A DNA stretch of 64,000 bases. Origin: Ruminococcaceae bacterium UBA6434 (GTDB lineage Bacteria; Bacillota; Clostridia; Oscillospirales; Acutalibacteraceae). A model generated the notes under the pieces. That model saw only the letters and a list, made by a program, of their open reading frames with translations, had not been told where the DNA came from and made no database searches. The stretch's first letter is position 1. Every line of letters begins with the position of its first letter. Location of the stretch: contig DJOQ01000010.1 of the NCBI GenBank assembly GCA_002437245.1, forward strand, positions 19,759 to 83,758, given 5' to 3'. Positions 33,783 through 43,196 of this stretch are shown one piece after another. A program made the position numbers and the translations under genes.

Positions 33783-35066
33783 ATGGGATACAATCCCGAT
33801 TCCGCGATAGAGACAAAATGCGTACAGGCAGGCTGGCAGCCGAAAAACGGCGAGCCGCGGGTTCTGCCCATTTACGAATCCACAACATATAAATATGATA
33901 CAAGCGCCGAAATGGCAAAGCTTTTCGACCTGGGGCCCGGATATATGTATACACGCCTTGCAAACCCGACAAACGACGCGGTCGCAAGCAAAATCGCGTG
34001 CCTTGAGGGCGGCGTCGGCGCGGTGCTGACTTCGTCGGGTCAGGCGGCAAACTTCTTTGCGCTTATAAACATACTCGGCGCAGGCGATCATATAGTCAGC
34101 TCAGCCACAATATACGGCGGCACATTCAATCTTTTAAATGTTACCATGCGTAAAATAGGCGTTGACGTTACGTTTGTTGACCCGAGAGCGAGCGAAGAGG
34201 AGATAGGCACCGCTTTCCGCGACAACACAAAGGCGATGTTCGGCGAAACAATAGCTAATCCATCGCTCGACGTACTCGACATCGAAAAGTTCGCAAAAGC
34301 AGCGCACTCACACGGAGTTCCGCTTATAGTTGACAACACCTTCCCGACTCCCATAAATTGCCGTCCGTTTGAATTCGGCGCAGACATAGTGACCCATTCA
34401 ACCACAAAGTATATGGATGGTCACGCTTCTGCAATAGGCGGATGCGTTGTTGACAGCGGCAATTTCGACTGGTATCAGAACGACAAATTCCCGGGGCTTA
34501 CAACTCCCGACGAGAGCTATCACGGAGTTACATACGCAAAGGATTTCGGCAAAAACGGATACACAGTAAAAATAGTGGCTCAGCTTTTGCGCGACTACGG
34601 TTCAACTCCGTCGCCGTTTAATTCGTTCCTCTTGAATATAGGGCTTGAGTCGCTCGCAGTACGTGTGGAACGCCACTGCGAAAACGCGCAGAAAGTTGCC
34701 GAATATCTCGAAAAGAACGATAAAATCGCTTGGGTAAATTACCCCGGGCTCAAATCAAGCAAAGATTACGAGCTTGCCAAAAAATATTTACCTCACGGCA
34801 TCTGCGGCGTAATTTCCTTCGGCGTAAAAGGCGGCAGAGAAAAAGCCGAACAGTTTATGAACTCATTAAAGCTTGCCGCCATAGTCACACACGTTGCCGA
34901 TGCGAGGACCTGCGTTCTTCACCCTGCCAGCTCCACTCACCGCCAGCTTTCGGACGAAGAGCTCATTGAATGCGGCGTAACCCCCGACCTCGTAAGGCTT
35001 TCCGTCGGCATTGAAAATGTAAACGATATAATCGCCGACATAGACAACGCTCTTAAAGCCATATAA
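33783..35066 (+). CDS. metY: O-acetylhomoserine sulfhydrylase / aminocarboxypropyltransferase
   Basis: A 427-aa PLP enzyme of the Cys/Met metabolism class. The Schiff-base Lys is in THSTTKYMDGHASAIGG (about residue 205). Other landmarks are YMYTRLANPTNDAVASKIA, SSGQAANFFA and IVDNTFPTPINCRPFEFGAD. It converts O-acetylhomoserine and sulfide to homocysteine. ATG at 33783 is 7 nt after GGAGG; the TTG at 33777 is within the spacer. It ends the operon and a strong terminator follows. Certain family, with MetY the best fit in the group. Confidence 0.92.
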   Translation: MGYNPDSAIETKCVQAGWQPKNGEPRVLPIYESTTYKYDTSAEMAKLFDLGPGYMYTRLANPTNDAVASKIACLEGGVGAVLTSSGQAANFFALINILGAGDHIVSSATIYGGTFNLLNVTMRKIGVDVTFVDPRASEEEIGTAFRDNTKAMFGETIANPSLDVLDIEKFAKAAHSHGVPLIVDNTFPTPINCRPFEFGADIVTHSTTKYMDGHASAIGGCVVDSGNFDWYQNDKFPGLTTPDESYHGVTYAKDFGKNGYTVKIVAQLLRDYGSTPSPFNSFLLNIGLESLAVRVERHCENAQKVAEYLEKNDKIAWVNYPGLKSSKDYELAKKYLPHGICGVISFGVKGGREKAEQFMNSLKLAAIVTHVADARTCVLHPASSTHRQLSDEELIECGVTPDLVRLSVGIENVNDIIADIDNALKAI

Positions 35067-35081
35067 CGCATACCGACACAT

Positions 35082-35124
35082 AAGAAACAGCCGTCCGAAT
35101 CAGGATTTCGGACGGCTGTTTCTT
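35082..35124. terminator. Bidirectional terminator between metY and the nitroreductase gene
   Basis: A perfect 18-bp stem (35082-35099 and 35107-35124), loop TCAGGAT. Arms begin AAGAAACAGCC and end GGCTGTTTCTT, giving T-rich 3' ends on both strands. It serves the convergent genes on either side. Confidence 0.85.
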
Positions 35125-35165
35125 ATTTATAAATCGCCTGTTTTAAACAGTGATTTCATTCTGTT

Positions 35166-35687
35166 TTATTTGATATAGTAAACGCGGTTTTCGGCTATGA
35201 TGTGCTCTTTCGGCTCTTCGTCGGCATAGCCTAAGGCACAATGCCCTATTCCCTCATACTCACCGTTTATGCCGAGCTTTTTAAGAATCGCTTTGCCTTT
35301 TTCGGATTCGAATTCCTCCTTTGCGCGGTGAATCCAGCACGAGCCGAGCCCGAAATTATGCGCGGCAAGCATAAGATTTCCCATTGTAAGCGAGCCGTCG
35401 TAAACAGCCGTGCGGCACTCCTTATTTGCCAACACGATAAGTATTGCGGGCGCACCGTAAAACGGGTCAAAGCCCTCCTGCCAGCCGCCGATTTCACGGT
35501 TCATTTCGGATATTTCGTCGCGCATTTTCCTGTCGGTAACGGCAATAATTATCGGCGACTGCTTATTCATACCCGACGGTGCGTAAAGCCCCGCCTCGAT
35601 AATCTTATCTATAAACTCCTGCGGTACTGCGTCGGGCTTAAACTTTCTTATACTTCTTCTCGTTTTCATATTTTCGACAGCATCCAT
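35166..35687 (-). CDS. Nitroreductase-family FMN protein
   Basis: A 173-aa nitroreductase-fold protein. It begins MDAVENMKTRRSIRKFKPD, the usual family start. APSGMNKQSPIIIAV near residue 37 and GSLTMGNLMLAAHNFGLGSCWIH form the FMN/NAD(P)H site. Such enzymes reduce nitro compounds or quinones; the natural substrate is unknown. A hairpin (GGGCAC / GTGCCC, 35737-35742 and 35751-35756) lies in its leader. The gene is a single unit between rlmD and the metY terminator. Confidence 0.88.
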   Translation of the reverse strand: MDAVENMKTRRSIRKFKPDAVPQEFIDKIIEAGLYAPSGMNKQSPIIIAVTDRKMRDEISEMNREIGGWQEGFDPFYGAPAILIVLANKECRTAVYDGSLTMGNLMLAAHNFGLGSCWIHRAKEEFESEKGKAILKKLGINGEYEGIGHCALGYADEEPKEHIIAENRVYYIK

Positions 35688-35813
35688 AATTTTATCCTTT
35701 CCGACAATTCAGGTCTTTTTAATTTAAGTATCTTTCGGGCACTAAAAGCCGTGCCCACATCATCAATATACCATATTTGTCAAGCGCCGACCGTGCAAAA
35801 AACAAAATACATC

Positions 35814-37166
35814 TTATTTTTGCTTTGTAAGCAGCGCTACGCTCTCCACATGGACGGTGCGCGGAAAAAGATCGGCGGCGGCAAGCCGTTTTGTCTCATA
35901 TCCGAGATCTTTAAGCCTAAAGCAGTCCCTTGCGAGAGTAGACGGGTCGCACGACACATAAACTATGCGTTCGGGTGCCATTTTTACGATTTCCGCCAAA
36001 AGTGTTTCGGAACAGCCTTTGCGCGGCGGATCAAGAAGCACCACATCGGGCTTTATTCCGCGCAATGACAGCTCCCGTGCCGCTTCCCCGGCATCCGCAC
36101 ATATAAATTCGGCGTTTTCTATGCCGTTTTCGAGGGCGTTGCGCTTTGCGTCAAGCACAGCCTCAGGAACTATCTCCGCTCCTATTATCCTCTTTGCTTT
36201 TTTTGCCATGGAAAGACCTATTGTGCCCGTTCCGCAATACATATCGAGCACGGTTTCTTTTCCGCTGAGACAGGCATACTCTGCCGCCTTTTTATAAAGT
36301 TGCTGTGCCATATCGTGATTTACCTGGTAGAATGACAGCGGCGACAATCTGACCTTAACACCGCACAGCACATCGTATATGCAGTCGTTCCCCCAAACAG
36401 TCACGCACTCTTTGCCGAGAATTACATTGGTTCTGTCACGGTTGATATTTAAAACTATGCTCTTAACCGAGGGTATTTCGGTAAGATTTTTTATCAGCTC
36501 TTCCTTATGCGGCAAATCGCTGCCGTTTATAACGGCGCACACCATAACCTCGCCCGTAGCTTCGGCAAGGCGGAGATATATATGCCTCAAAAGCCCCGTG
36601 TGCTTTTCGGAATCGTATACCGTTATGCCGTTTTTAATTATAAATTTTCTGAAAATTTTAACTATATCAGCAAATATCGGCGGCTGTAATATACAGTTTT
36701 CGCAATCTACCACGCGGTGCGAGCGCGGAGCGAAAAAGCCTATTTTAAGCTGCCTGTCAAACGATACCGGATACTGCGCCTTGTTGCGGTAACAGGACGT
36801 TTTATCGTCCGACAAAAGCGTTTCCGCCTTTATGTCCATATGCGCGAGATGCAAAAACGCATCTTCGACGCGTTTTTTCTTGTGCTCTTTTTCCTTTTCG
36901 TACGATATATGCTGAAAAGCGCAACCGCCGCACGACGGAAAATACGGGCACGCAGGCATTATACGCGATTTTGCCGGTTTTAATACCTTTTCGAGTTTGG
37001 CTGCGGCATAGGTCTTTTTTACTTTGATTATATGTGCCGTGACTTTATCGCCCGCCGCGGCACCCGAGACAAAAACAGCCATATTTTCATATCTGCCGAC
37101 GCCGCTGCCCTCGCTCGTAAAGCTGTCTATATAGAGTTCTATATTCTGATTTTTACTGAGTGACAT
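35814..37166 (-). CDS. rlmD: 23S rRNA (uracil-5-)-methyltransferase RlmD
   Basis: A 450-aa RNA m5U methyltransferase. An N-terminal TRAM domain (residues about 5-65) precedes a Fe-S-type Cys cluster (CPYFPSCGGCAFQH, about residues 70-83). The SAM-binding part is VLDMYCGTGTIGLSMA and the catalytic Cys lies in IVYVSCDPSTLARD. VVLLDPPRKGCSE is the release motif. Homologues methylate U747 or U1939 of 23S rRNA; which site is not readable. The ATG at 37166 shares its A with the TGA of the upstream small gene (TGATG). Confidence 0.92.
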   Translation of the reverse strand: MSLSKNQNIELYIDSFTSEGSGVGRYENMAVFVSGAAAGDKVTAHIIKVKKTYAAAKLEKVLKPAKSRIMPACPYFPSCGGCAFQHISYEKEKEHKKKRVEDAFLHLAHMDIKAETLLSDDKTSCYRNKAQYPVSFDRQLKIGFFAPRSHRVVDCENCILQPPIFADIVKIFRKFIIKNGITVYDSEKHTGLLRHIYLRLAEATGEVMVCAVINGSDLPHKEELIKNLTEIPSVKSIVLNINRDRTNVILGKECVTVWGNDCIYDVLCGVKVRLSPLSFYQVNHDMAQQLYKKAAEYACLSGKETVLDMYCGTGTIGLSMAKKAKRIIGAEIVPEAVLDAKRNALENGIENAEFICADAGEAARELSLRGIKPDVVLLDPPRKGCSETLLAEIVKMAPERIVYVSCDPSTLARDCFRLKDLGYETKRLAAADLFPRTVHVESVALLTKQK

Positions 37167-37345
37167 CACTTTTTCTCCGAATCGTTTTTATGTTTTTTTA
37201 CAGCCTTTTTAAGGCACAGGCAAAACAGCAGTAAGAGCACCGCGGCTATTACCGCCACCATTGCAAATTCAAGCCTTTGCTGAGGCTCGTCAAAAACATA
37301 TTCGCCGCCGAAAAGATTTACGGCGTCCCAAAATGTAAGCTTCAT
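37166..37345 (-). CDS. Small single-pass membrane protein, 59 aa, coupled to rlmD
   Basis: An open frame from ATG 37345 to TGA 37168-37166 encodes 59 aa: an N-terminal MKLTFWDAVNLFGGEYVF, an acidic/polar segment, one transmembrane helix (MVAVIAAVLLLLFCLCL, about residues 30-46) and a lysine-rich cytoplasmic tail (KKAVKKHKNDSEKK). Its TGA overlaps the rlmD ATG, so it would be translated just before rlmD. The ribosome binding site is weak. The promoter is an extended -10, TGTTACAAT, at 37389-37381. Similar small proteins sit beside oxaloacetate-decarboxylase gamma subunits, but no such genes are near. Function is unknown. Confidence 0.7.
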   Translation of the reverse strand: MKLTFWDAVNLFGGEYVFDEPQQRLEFAMVAVIAAVLLLLFCLCLKKAVKKHKNDSEKK

Positions 37346-37380
37346 TGTTTATAAGCACCGTTTCTTTGTTTCTTTCAGAC

Positions 37381-37389
37381 ATTGTAACA
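37381..37389 (-). promoter_or_regulatory. Extended -10 promoter of the 59-aa gene and rlmD
   Basis: On the - strand TGT-TACAAT (37389-37381) is an extended -10, with only a weak TTTATA 17 nt further upstream. It is 36 bp from the small gene's ATG. Confidence 0.5.
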
Positions 37390-37500
37390 CAATAAAAAGT
37401 AAATATAAAGCGTATTATATCGAAAACGGACATATTCAAACAAATGTTTTATTATTTTCAACAAAAAATCGCCATATACAAAAAAAGAGCAAAAAATAAC

Positions 37501-37529
37501 TTTTAATTTACGCCGCTCGGTGGTATAAT
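37501..37529 (+). promoter_or_regulatory. Extended -10 promoter of murA
   Basis: TGG-TATAAT (37521-37529) is a perfect extended -10. The -35 would be TTTTAA at 37501-37506, 17 nt upstream, and is weak. It leaves a leader of about 100 nt before the start codon. The stretch 37390-37500 shows nothing else identifiable. Confidence 0.65.
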
Positions 37530-37636
37530 AACCGTAATGTATGTCTTGAGGTGCGGCGAAGTGCGCCCGTTTTTGCCTTGAGACTTTGAATTTGACTTTT
37601 TTCTTTACATAAAAACTTTAGGGAGTGAGCCGTCCT

Positions 37637-38932
37637 TTGGATAAATTTGTTATTACCGGCGGTCATAGGCTTAAGGGTGAGGTTACTGTCAGCGGTGCCA
37701 AAAACGCTGTTGTCGCCATCCTTCCGGCTACAATTTTAGCCGAAGATATATGCCGCATAGAAAATATACCGAATATCAGCGACGTTACCGCAATGCTCAA
37801 CATTTTGGGCAGTATGGGCGCGTCGATTAAATTTATAAACAGTTCCACTATCGAAATAGACACACGTCACATAAATTCTTTTGTGGTCGAGCACGAGCTT
37901 ACAAAACAGCTTCGCGCGTCATACTACCTCATAGGTGCGCTTCTCGGCAGATTTAACAAAGCCAAGGTCGCAATGCCCGGCGGATGTTATCTCGGTGTTC
38001 GCCCCATAGACCAGCACATCAAGGGGTTTGAAGCGCTCGGTGCCGAAGTGACTATGGAAGAAAACGCAATGGTTAACGCAAAAGCCGAGTCCCTTTTGGG
38101 CAATGCGGTTTACCTCGACGTTGTTTCGGTAGGAGCTACCATCAATGTAATGCTGGCAGCCGTAAAGGCTAAGGGTCTTACCATAATCGAAAACGCAGCC
38201 AAAGAGCCGCACATAGTAGACCTCGCGAACTTCCTCAACACCATGGGTGCCGACGTCAGGGGTGCAGGTACCGATGTTATCAAAATTCGCGGCGTAGAGC
38301 ATCTGCATGGCTGTGAATATTCCATAATCCCCGACCAGATTGAGGCGGGAACCTATATGGTGGCGGCAGCCGCCACAAGGGGCGACGTACTCGTTAAAAA
38401 TGTTATTCCGAAGCATCTTGAAAGTATTTCGGCAAAGCTTATAGAGTGCGGCGCAACCGTTACCGAGTATGACGATTCCGTCCGCGTCTCATGTGACCGC
38501 AGACCCGGAAAGTGCAATATAAAAACCATGCCGCATCCCGGCTTTCCCACCGATATGCAGCCGCAGTTCGCCGTGCTTTTATGCTTGGCAGACGGCACAA
38601 GCATTATTTCGGAAAGCGTTTGGGACAACCGCTTCCGTTATGCCGAGCAGCTCACAAGAATGGGCGCTCAGATACACGTTGACGGCAAAACCGCTATTAT
38701 TGAGGGTGTCCCCTCGCTCAAGGGCGCGCCGATAAGGGCGGACGACCTTCGCGCGGGCGCGGCTATGATGATAGCAGGTATGGTCGCTACGGGCGTTACC
38801 GAGATTGAAGAAATTTATCACATAGAGCGCGGATATGAAAATGTTGTTGAAAAATTCCGCTCGCTCGGCGCTGTTATTGAGAGAAAGACCTTCCCGGACG
38901 AAGATAAAAAATCTCATAAAAACGCCGGTTGA
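37637..38932 (+). CDS. murA: UDP-N-acetylglucosamine 1-carboxyvinyltransferase
   Basis: A 431-aa enolpyruvyl transferase, the first committed step of peptidoglycan synthesis. LKGEVTVSGAKNAVVAILPATIL is the N-terminal family sequence (in part: VSGAKNAVVAILPA), with the catalytic Cys expected at MPGGCYLGVRPIDQHIKG near residue 120. The TTG at 37637 is preferred because the protein then begins MDKFVITGG as in relatives and a GGGAGTGAG site stands upstream. The GTG at 37625 adds four residues. Many Firmicutes have two copies; which this is cannot be said. Confidence 0.93.
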   Translation: MDKFVITGGHRLKGEVTVSGAKNAVVAILPATILAEDICRIENIPNISDVTAMLNILGSMGASIKFINSSTIEIDTRHINSFVVEHELTKQLRASYYLIGALLGRFNKAKVAMPGGCYLGVRPIDQHIKGFEALGAEVTMEENAMVNAKAESLLGNAVYLDVVSVGATINVMLAAVKAKGLTIIENAAKEPHIVDLANFLNTMGADVRGAGTDVIKIRGVEHLHGCEYSIIPDQIEAGTYMVAAAATRGDVLVKNVIPKHLESISAKLIECGATVTEYDDSVRVSCDRRPGKCNIKTMPHPGFPTDMQPQFAVLLCLADGTSIISESVWDNRFRYAEQLTRMGAQIHVDGKTAIIEGVPSLKGAPIRADDLRAGAAMMIAGMVATGVTEIEEIYHIERGYENVVEKFRSLGAVIERKTFPDEDKKSHKNAG

Positions 38933-38948
38933 TGTTTTACGAATATTA

Positions 38949-38972
38949 AGCCGCCGAGAGCGGCTTTTTGCT
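38949..38972 (+). terminator. Weak intrinsic terminator between murA and gltX
   Basis: Short stem AGCCGC / GCGGCT (38949-38954, 38960-38965) with CGAGA loop followed by TTTTGCTTTT. Partial termination is likely. Confidence 0.6.
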
Positions 38973-38993
38973 TTTATACAGGGGTGTAACGAT

Positions 38994-40667
38994 ATGACAG
39001 ACAATCAAAAACTCGCGGAGCTTTTGTTCCCCGACATTACAAAAACGCCGGAGGACTACGAAAAGCTCTATCCGGAAAGAAATTTAAAAGAGGGTGCGCG
39101 CGTCACGCGATTTGCACCGAGCCCCACGGGCTACCTTCACCTCGGCGGCTTTTTCGGCGCGCTGACGGACTATCTGACGGCTAAGGCCTCGGGCGGAATA
39201 GTGTACCTCAGGATTGAGGACACCGACAAAAAAAGAGAGATTGCCGACGGGGTTTCCGCCATCATAAACGGCTTTAAGTCATTCGGCATTACATTTGACG
39301 AGGGCGTTACCGGCATTGACAGCGAGAAGGGCAACTACGGTCCTTACACGCAGAGCAAGCGCGAAGAGATTTACAAAACCGTAGCAAAAAGCCTTGTTTT
39401 AAAAGGGCTTGCATACCCTTGCTTCTGCACGGCAGACGAGCTTTCGGCTCTTCGCGACAGGCAGGAAAAGGACGGCGCTCTTATAAGAGGTTATTTCGGC
39501 AAATATGCAAAGTGCCGCAATTTAAGCTACGAAGAAATCGAAAAGAACATAAAAGACGGCAAGCCGTATGTGCTTCGTTTCCGCTCAAACGGCGACGAAA
39601 ACAAGAGGATTGTCTTTGACGATATGATACGCGGCAAAATCGAAATGCCCGAAAACATTATAGATGAGGTGCTTTTAAAAAGCGACGGCATACCCACATA
39701 TCACTTTGCCCATGTATGTGACGACCACTTTATGCGTACAACTCACGTTATAAGAGGCGAAGAGTGGATTTCCTCCGTACCCAAGCACATAGCTCTGTTT
39801 AAGGCGTGCGGTTTTAAGGTTCCGAAATACGCGCACACTCCGCAGGTTATGAAAACGGACGAAGCAGACGGCACAAAGCGCAAACTCTCAAAGCGCAAGG
39901 ACCCCGAGGCGTCCGTAAGCTATTTCGCACAGAGCGGTTACCCGAAGGAAGCGCTCACCGAATACATTATGACGCTTTTAAATTCAAATTTTGAGGACTG
40001 GCGCAGGGCAAACAAGACGGCGGATATATTTTCTTTCCCGTTTAACCTTAAAAAAATGAGCGTCAGCGGTTGCCTTTTTGACCTCGCAAAGTTAAACGAT
40101 ATAAGTAAGAACGTAATTTCGGTCATGACTGCCGACGAGGTGTATGAGAGAACTCTCGAATGGGCAAAGGAATACGACAGCGAATACTGTACGGTTCTTT
40201 CGGAAAACGAAAACAAAGCAAAGCTTATGATGAACCTTGACCGCGGAGGTAAAAAGCCGCGCAAGGATATAGCAAAATGGAGCGAAGTTAAGGATTACTT
40301 CTCATACTTCTATCCGATGTATTATAAAAAGGACTATACCCTGCCGCAAAACATCGCTCCCGCGGACGCCGAAAAAATACTCACCGAGTATTTAAAGGTT
40401 TACAGCGAGGAGGACGAAAAGGACGTCTGGTTCCAAAAGATAAAGGACCTTTGCGAGCCTCTCGGATTTACTCCGAACGTCAAGGAATATAAGCAAAATC
40501 CCGAAAAATACAAGGGTCATGTCGGCGATGTTTCAACGGTCATCAGAATTGCCGTAACGTCAAGGACAAATACGCCCGACCTTTGCTCGATTATGAAAAT
40601 ACTCGGCAAAGACGAAACCGTTAGCCGCATAGCGGACGCAATAAATTACTACAAGGAGGTAAAATGA
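38994..40667 (+). CDS. gltX: Glutamyl-tRNA synthetase
   Basis: A 557-aa class I synthetase. The HIGH-type motif is [18 protein letters not shown] near residue 35 and the KMSKS-type motif is [14 protein letters not shown] near residue 300. It is longer than the usual 470-490 aa, with an enlarged C-terminal anticodon-binding half; similar long forms are known in Oscillospirales. ATG at 38994 is about 7 nt after AGGGGTG. Because glnS follows immediately, this enzyme should charge only tRNA-Glu. The overlapping stop/start with glnS couples their translation. Confidence 0.93.
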   Translation: MTDNQKLAELLFPDITKTPEDYEKLYPERNLKEGARVTRFAPSPTGYLHLGGFFGALTDYLTAKASGGIVYLRIEDTDKKREIADGVSAIINGFKSFGITFDEGVTGIDSEKGNYGPYTQSKREEIYKTVAKSLVLKGLAYPCFCTADELSALRDRQEKDGALIRGYFGKYAKCRNLSYEEIEKNIKDGKPYVLRFRSNGDENKRIVFDDMIRGKIEMPENIIDEVLLKSDGIPTYHFAHVCDDHFMRTTHVIRGEEWISSVPKHIALFKACGFKVPKYAHTPQVMKTDEADGTKRKLSKRKDPEASVSYFAQSGYPKEALTEYIMTLLNSNFEDWRRANKTADIFSFPFNLKKMSVSGCLFDLAKLNDISKNVISVMTADEVYERTLEWAKEYDSEYCTVLSENENKAKLMMNLDRGGKKPRKDIAKWSEVKDYFSYFYPMYYKKDYTLPQNIAPADAEKILTEYLKVYSEEDEKDVWFQKIKDLCEPLGFTPNVKEYKQNPEKYKGHVGDVSTVIRIAVTSRTNTPDLCSIMKILGKDETVSRIADAINYYKEVK

Positions 40668-42325
40668 TGGACGAAGAAATAATGTCGTCAAATTTCATTC
40701 ACGACTTTATAGACGAAGACTTAAAAGAAGGGGTTTACGACCACGTCCAGACCCGTTTTCCTCCGGAGCCCAACGGTTACCTGCATATAGGCCACGCAAA
40801 GGCAATTTGCATAAACTTCGGCACGGCGCAGAAATACGGCGGCGTATGCAATTTGCGTCTCGATGACACAAACCCACAGAAAGAGGACACCGAATACGTT
40901 GACGCCATAAAAGAGGATATAGAGTGGCTCGGGTTCAAATGGAACAAGTGCCTTTATGCATCGAGCTATTTTGATTTTATCTATGAATGTGCTGTAAAGC
41001 TTATAGAGGACGGCAAAGCGTATGTTGACGATCTCTCGGCAGATGAAATAAGGGAGTACCGCGGAACGCTTACCGAGCCCGGCAAAAACAGCCCTTACCG
41101 CGACAGAACAAAAGAGGAAAACCTCGACCTCTTTAAGCGTATGACAAACGGCGAATTCCCGAACGGCGCAAGAGTTCTGCGTGCAAAAATCGATATGGCG
41201 TCGCCCAATATAAATATGCGCGACCCCGTAATCTACCGCATTGCGCACGTCACACACCATCAGACCGGCGACAAGTGGTGCGTATATCCCATGTACGATT
41301 TTGCACACCCCCTCTCCGACTACAAAGAGGGCGTCACACACTCGCTGTGTTCCCTCGAATTTGAAAACCACAGACCCCTTTACGATTGGTTCCTTCGCGA
41401 GCTCGGCTTTAAAAATGTGCCGAGACAGATAGAATTCGCAAGGCTCAACTTAAATTACTGCCTTACAAGCAAACGCAAATGTCTCGCACTTGTAAACGAG
41501 CACATAGTTGACGGCTGGGACGACCCGAGAATGGCTACAATAAGCGGTATGAGGCGCCGCGGCTATCCGGCAAAGGCAATACGCACCTTCTGCGAAAAAA
41601 TCGGCGTTTCCAAGGCTTACTCGGTGGTCAGCATGGATCTTCTCGAATCCTGCGTCCGTGACGAGCTTAACGAAAACGCTCCGAGGGCAATGGCTGTTCT
41701 TGACCCGCTCAAGGTAATTATCGACAATTACCCCGATGGCAAGACCGAGGAAATTGAGGTGGAGGTTCACCCCAACCACCCCGAAATGGGCACAAGAAAG
41801 GTTCTTTTCGGGAGAGAGCTGTTCGTTGAGCGCGAGGACTTTATGGCAGAGCCGGTTAAAAAATATTTCAGACTCTTCCCCGGCAACGAGGTAAGGCTCA
41901 AGAGCGCCTACTTCGTAAAATGCGTCGGCTTTGACTGCGACGAAAACGGCGAAGTAACCGCGGTTCACTGCACCTACGACCCGGAGAGCCGCGGCGGAAA
42001 TTCCCCCGACGGCAGAAAAGTAAAGGGGACAATACATTGGGTATCGGCAAGCGGCAGCTTTAATGCCACCGTAAATATGTACGACAGGCTCTTTAACGTG
42101 CCGAACCCGTCCGACGAAACCTCCGGCAGCTTTAAGGACAACTTAAACCCCGACTCTTTAAAGGTTTTGACGGGGTGCCTTATAGAGAGCGGCTTAAAGG
42201 ACGTAAAACCGGGCGACGTTTTCCAGTTTATGCGTAAGGGCTACTTCTGTGTTGACAAAAATTCAACTTGTGATAATATTATATTCAACCTGACTGTTCC
42301 GCTCAATTCCTCGTGGGGCAAATAA
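40664..42325 (+). CDS. glnS: Glutaminyl-tRNA synthetase
   Basis: A 553-aa class I synthetase charging tRNA-Gln. [19 protein letters not shown] contains the HIGH motif, and [14 protein letters not shown] stands for the KMSKS motif. The GlnRS-type [14 protein letters not shown] (not the GltX form) makes the family clear. The ATG at 40664 follows GGAGGTAAA and overlaps the gltX stop (ATGA). GlnRS is common in Oscillospirales although most Firmicutes use GatCAB. Certain. Confidence 0.94.
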   Translation: MMDEEIMSSNFIHDFIDEDLKEGVYDHVQTRFPPEPNGYLHIGHAKAICINFGTAQKYGGVCNLRLDDTNPQKEDTEYVDAIKEDIEWLGFKWNKCLYASSYFDFIYECAVKLIEDGKAYVDDLSADEIREYRGTLTEPGKNSPYRDRTKEENLDLFKRMTNGEFPNGARVLRAKIDMASPNINMRDPVIYRIAHVTHHQTGDKWCVYPMYDFAHPLSDYKEGVTHSLCSLEFENHRPLYDWFLRELGFKNVPRQIEFARLNLNYCLTSKRKCLALVNEHIVDGWDDPRMATISGMRRRGYPAKAIRTFCEKIGVSKAYSVVSMDLLESCVRDELNENAPRAMAVLDPLKVIIDNYPDGKTEEIEVEVHPNHPEMGTRKVLFGRELFVEREDFMAEPVKKYFRLFPGNEVRLKSAYFVKCVGFDCDENGEVTAVHCTYDPESRGGNSPDGRKVKGTIHWVSASGSFNATVNMYDRLFNVPNPSDETSGSFKDNLNPDSLKVLTGCLIESGLKDVKPGDVFQFMRKGYFCVDKNSTCDNIIFNLTVPLNSSWGK

Positions 42326-42338
42326 AGGAGAGTATTAA

Positions 42339-43010
42339 ATGGCAAAAACCAAGAGTAAGAACAAAAATCTCGGCACCGATATTCTGTATCGTATTATAAT
42401 GGCGGTAATGGCGGTGTGCGTACCGATAGTCGCGTATTTCGGTAATCTTGTTTACACCGTTATCGAGTCCGATATATATAAGCTTGTCGCCCAGCTCAAG
42501 GGCGACACAAACGACGACGGCACTTCATATGATTATTGGAGCATAAAGCGTGTTGTTTCGCTCGTTCACGAGGGCAGCGGCGACAAGAGCGGTCTCTCAT
42601 CAATTTGGGAGGCGCTCTCACCAGTACACGGCGCGCTGATCGGCACATTGATATTTTTTGCGATAGCTCTCGTTTTGGCTGTTGTCATATTCTTCTTTGC
42701 GCTTATAAGCAAAAAGAAATTACCGCAGCTCATAATTTCCGGAGCCGGGCTTATATCGGTAATAGGCATGCTGATTTGCTTTAAGTCGCTTGCCGCCGCA
42801 ATTGTAAACGGCACAATTACATTGGCGGACTTCCTCACCGGCGTATCGGGTCTTTTCGGTTCGGCTGTGATAACGCAGATAATTCCGTACATAGCTAAAT
42901 TTACCGTGGTTCAGGTAAGCTCCGGTTGGTTTATAATGCTCTTCCTTTATATAGGAATGGTTGTTTGGTCAGGCTCGTATGTGCTTATAGAGTCGGGCGA
43001 AAAGAAATAA
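42339..43010 (+). CDS. Unrecognised membrane protein with about four transmembrane segments
   Basis: A 223-aa protein with hydrophobic segments near residues 18-42, 97-122, 130-158 and 190-215, and a basic N-terminus (AKTKSKNKN). A soluble loop (residues about 45-90) contains DTNDDGTSYDYWSIKRVV. I recognise no family. It is 13 bp after glnS with a good AAAGGAGAG site, so it is probably co-transcribed with gltX-glnS, and a strong terminator follows. Membrane location is clear; function is unknown. Confidence 0.7.
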   Translation: MAKTKSKNKNLGTDILYRIIMAVMAVCVPIVAYFGNLVYTVIESDIYKLVAQLKGDTNDDGTSYDYWSIKRVVSLVHEGSGDKSGLSSIWEALSPVHGALIGTLIFFAIALVLAVVIFFFALISKKKLPQLIISGAGLISVIGMLICFKSLAAAIVNGTITLADFLTGVSGLFGSAVITQIIPYIAKFTVVQVSSGWFIMLFLYIGMVVWSGSYVLIESGEKK

Positions 43011-43083
43011 GATGGCGAAGATAATCCGTATGCCGAAAAGAGTCGGAGCGGCATTTTTCGCAGTTTCACTTGTAAAAATTTCG

Positions 43084-43121
43084 GGAGCGGTCGTCAAAGA
43101 CGATTGCTCCTTTTTTCTTTT
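43084..43121 (+). terminator. Intrinsic terminator of the gltX-glnS transcript
   Basis: Stem GGAGCGGTCGTC (43084-43095) and GACGATTGCTCC (43099-43110), AAA loop, then TTTTTTCTTTT. Confidence 0.88.
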
Positions 43122-43130
43122 ATATAACAA

Positions 43131-43159
43131 TTGCAAAAGCGCTCGCAAAATGTTAAAAT
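43131..43159 (+). promoter_or_regulatory. Promoter of the mltG-like gene
   Basis: TTGCAA (43131-43136) and TAAAAT (43154-43159) with a 17-nt spacer, 37 bp before the start codon. Confidence 0.7.
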
Positions 43160-43196
43160 GTATTGTATATACTCAAGTAAAAAAGGAATTACATAT

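Noticed and set aside
35737..35756. Short GGGCAC/GTGCCC hairpin as riboswitch of the nitroreductase gene
   Set aside because: Only six base pairs and no conserved aptamer features; best left as a leader hairpin.
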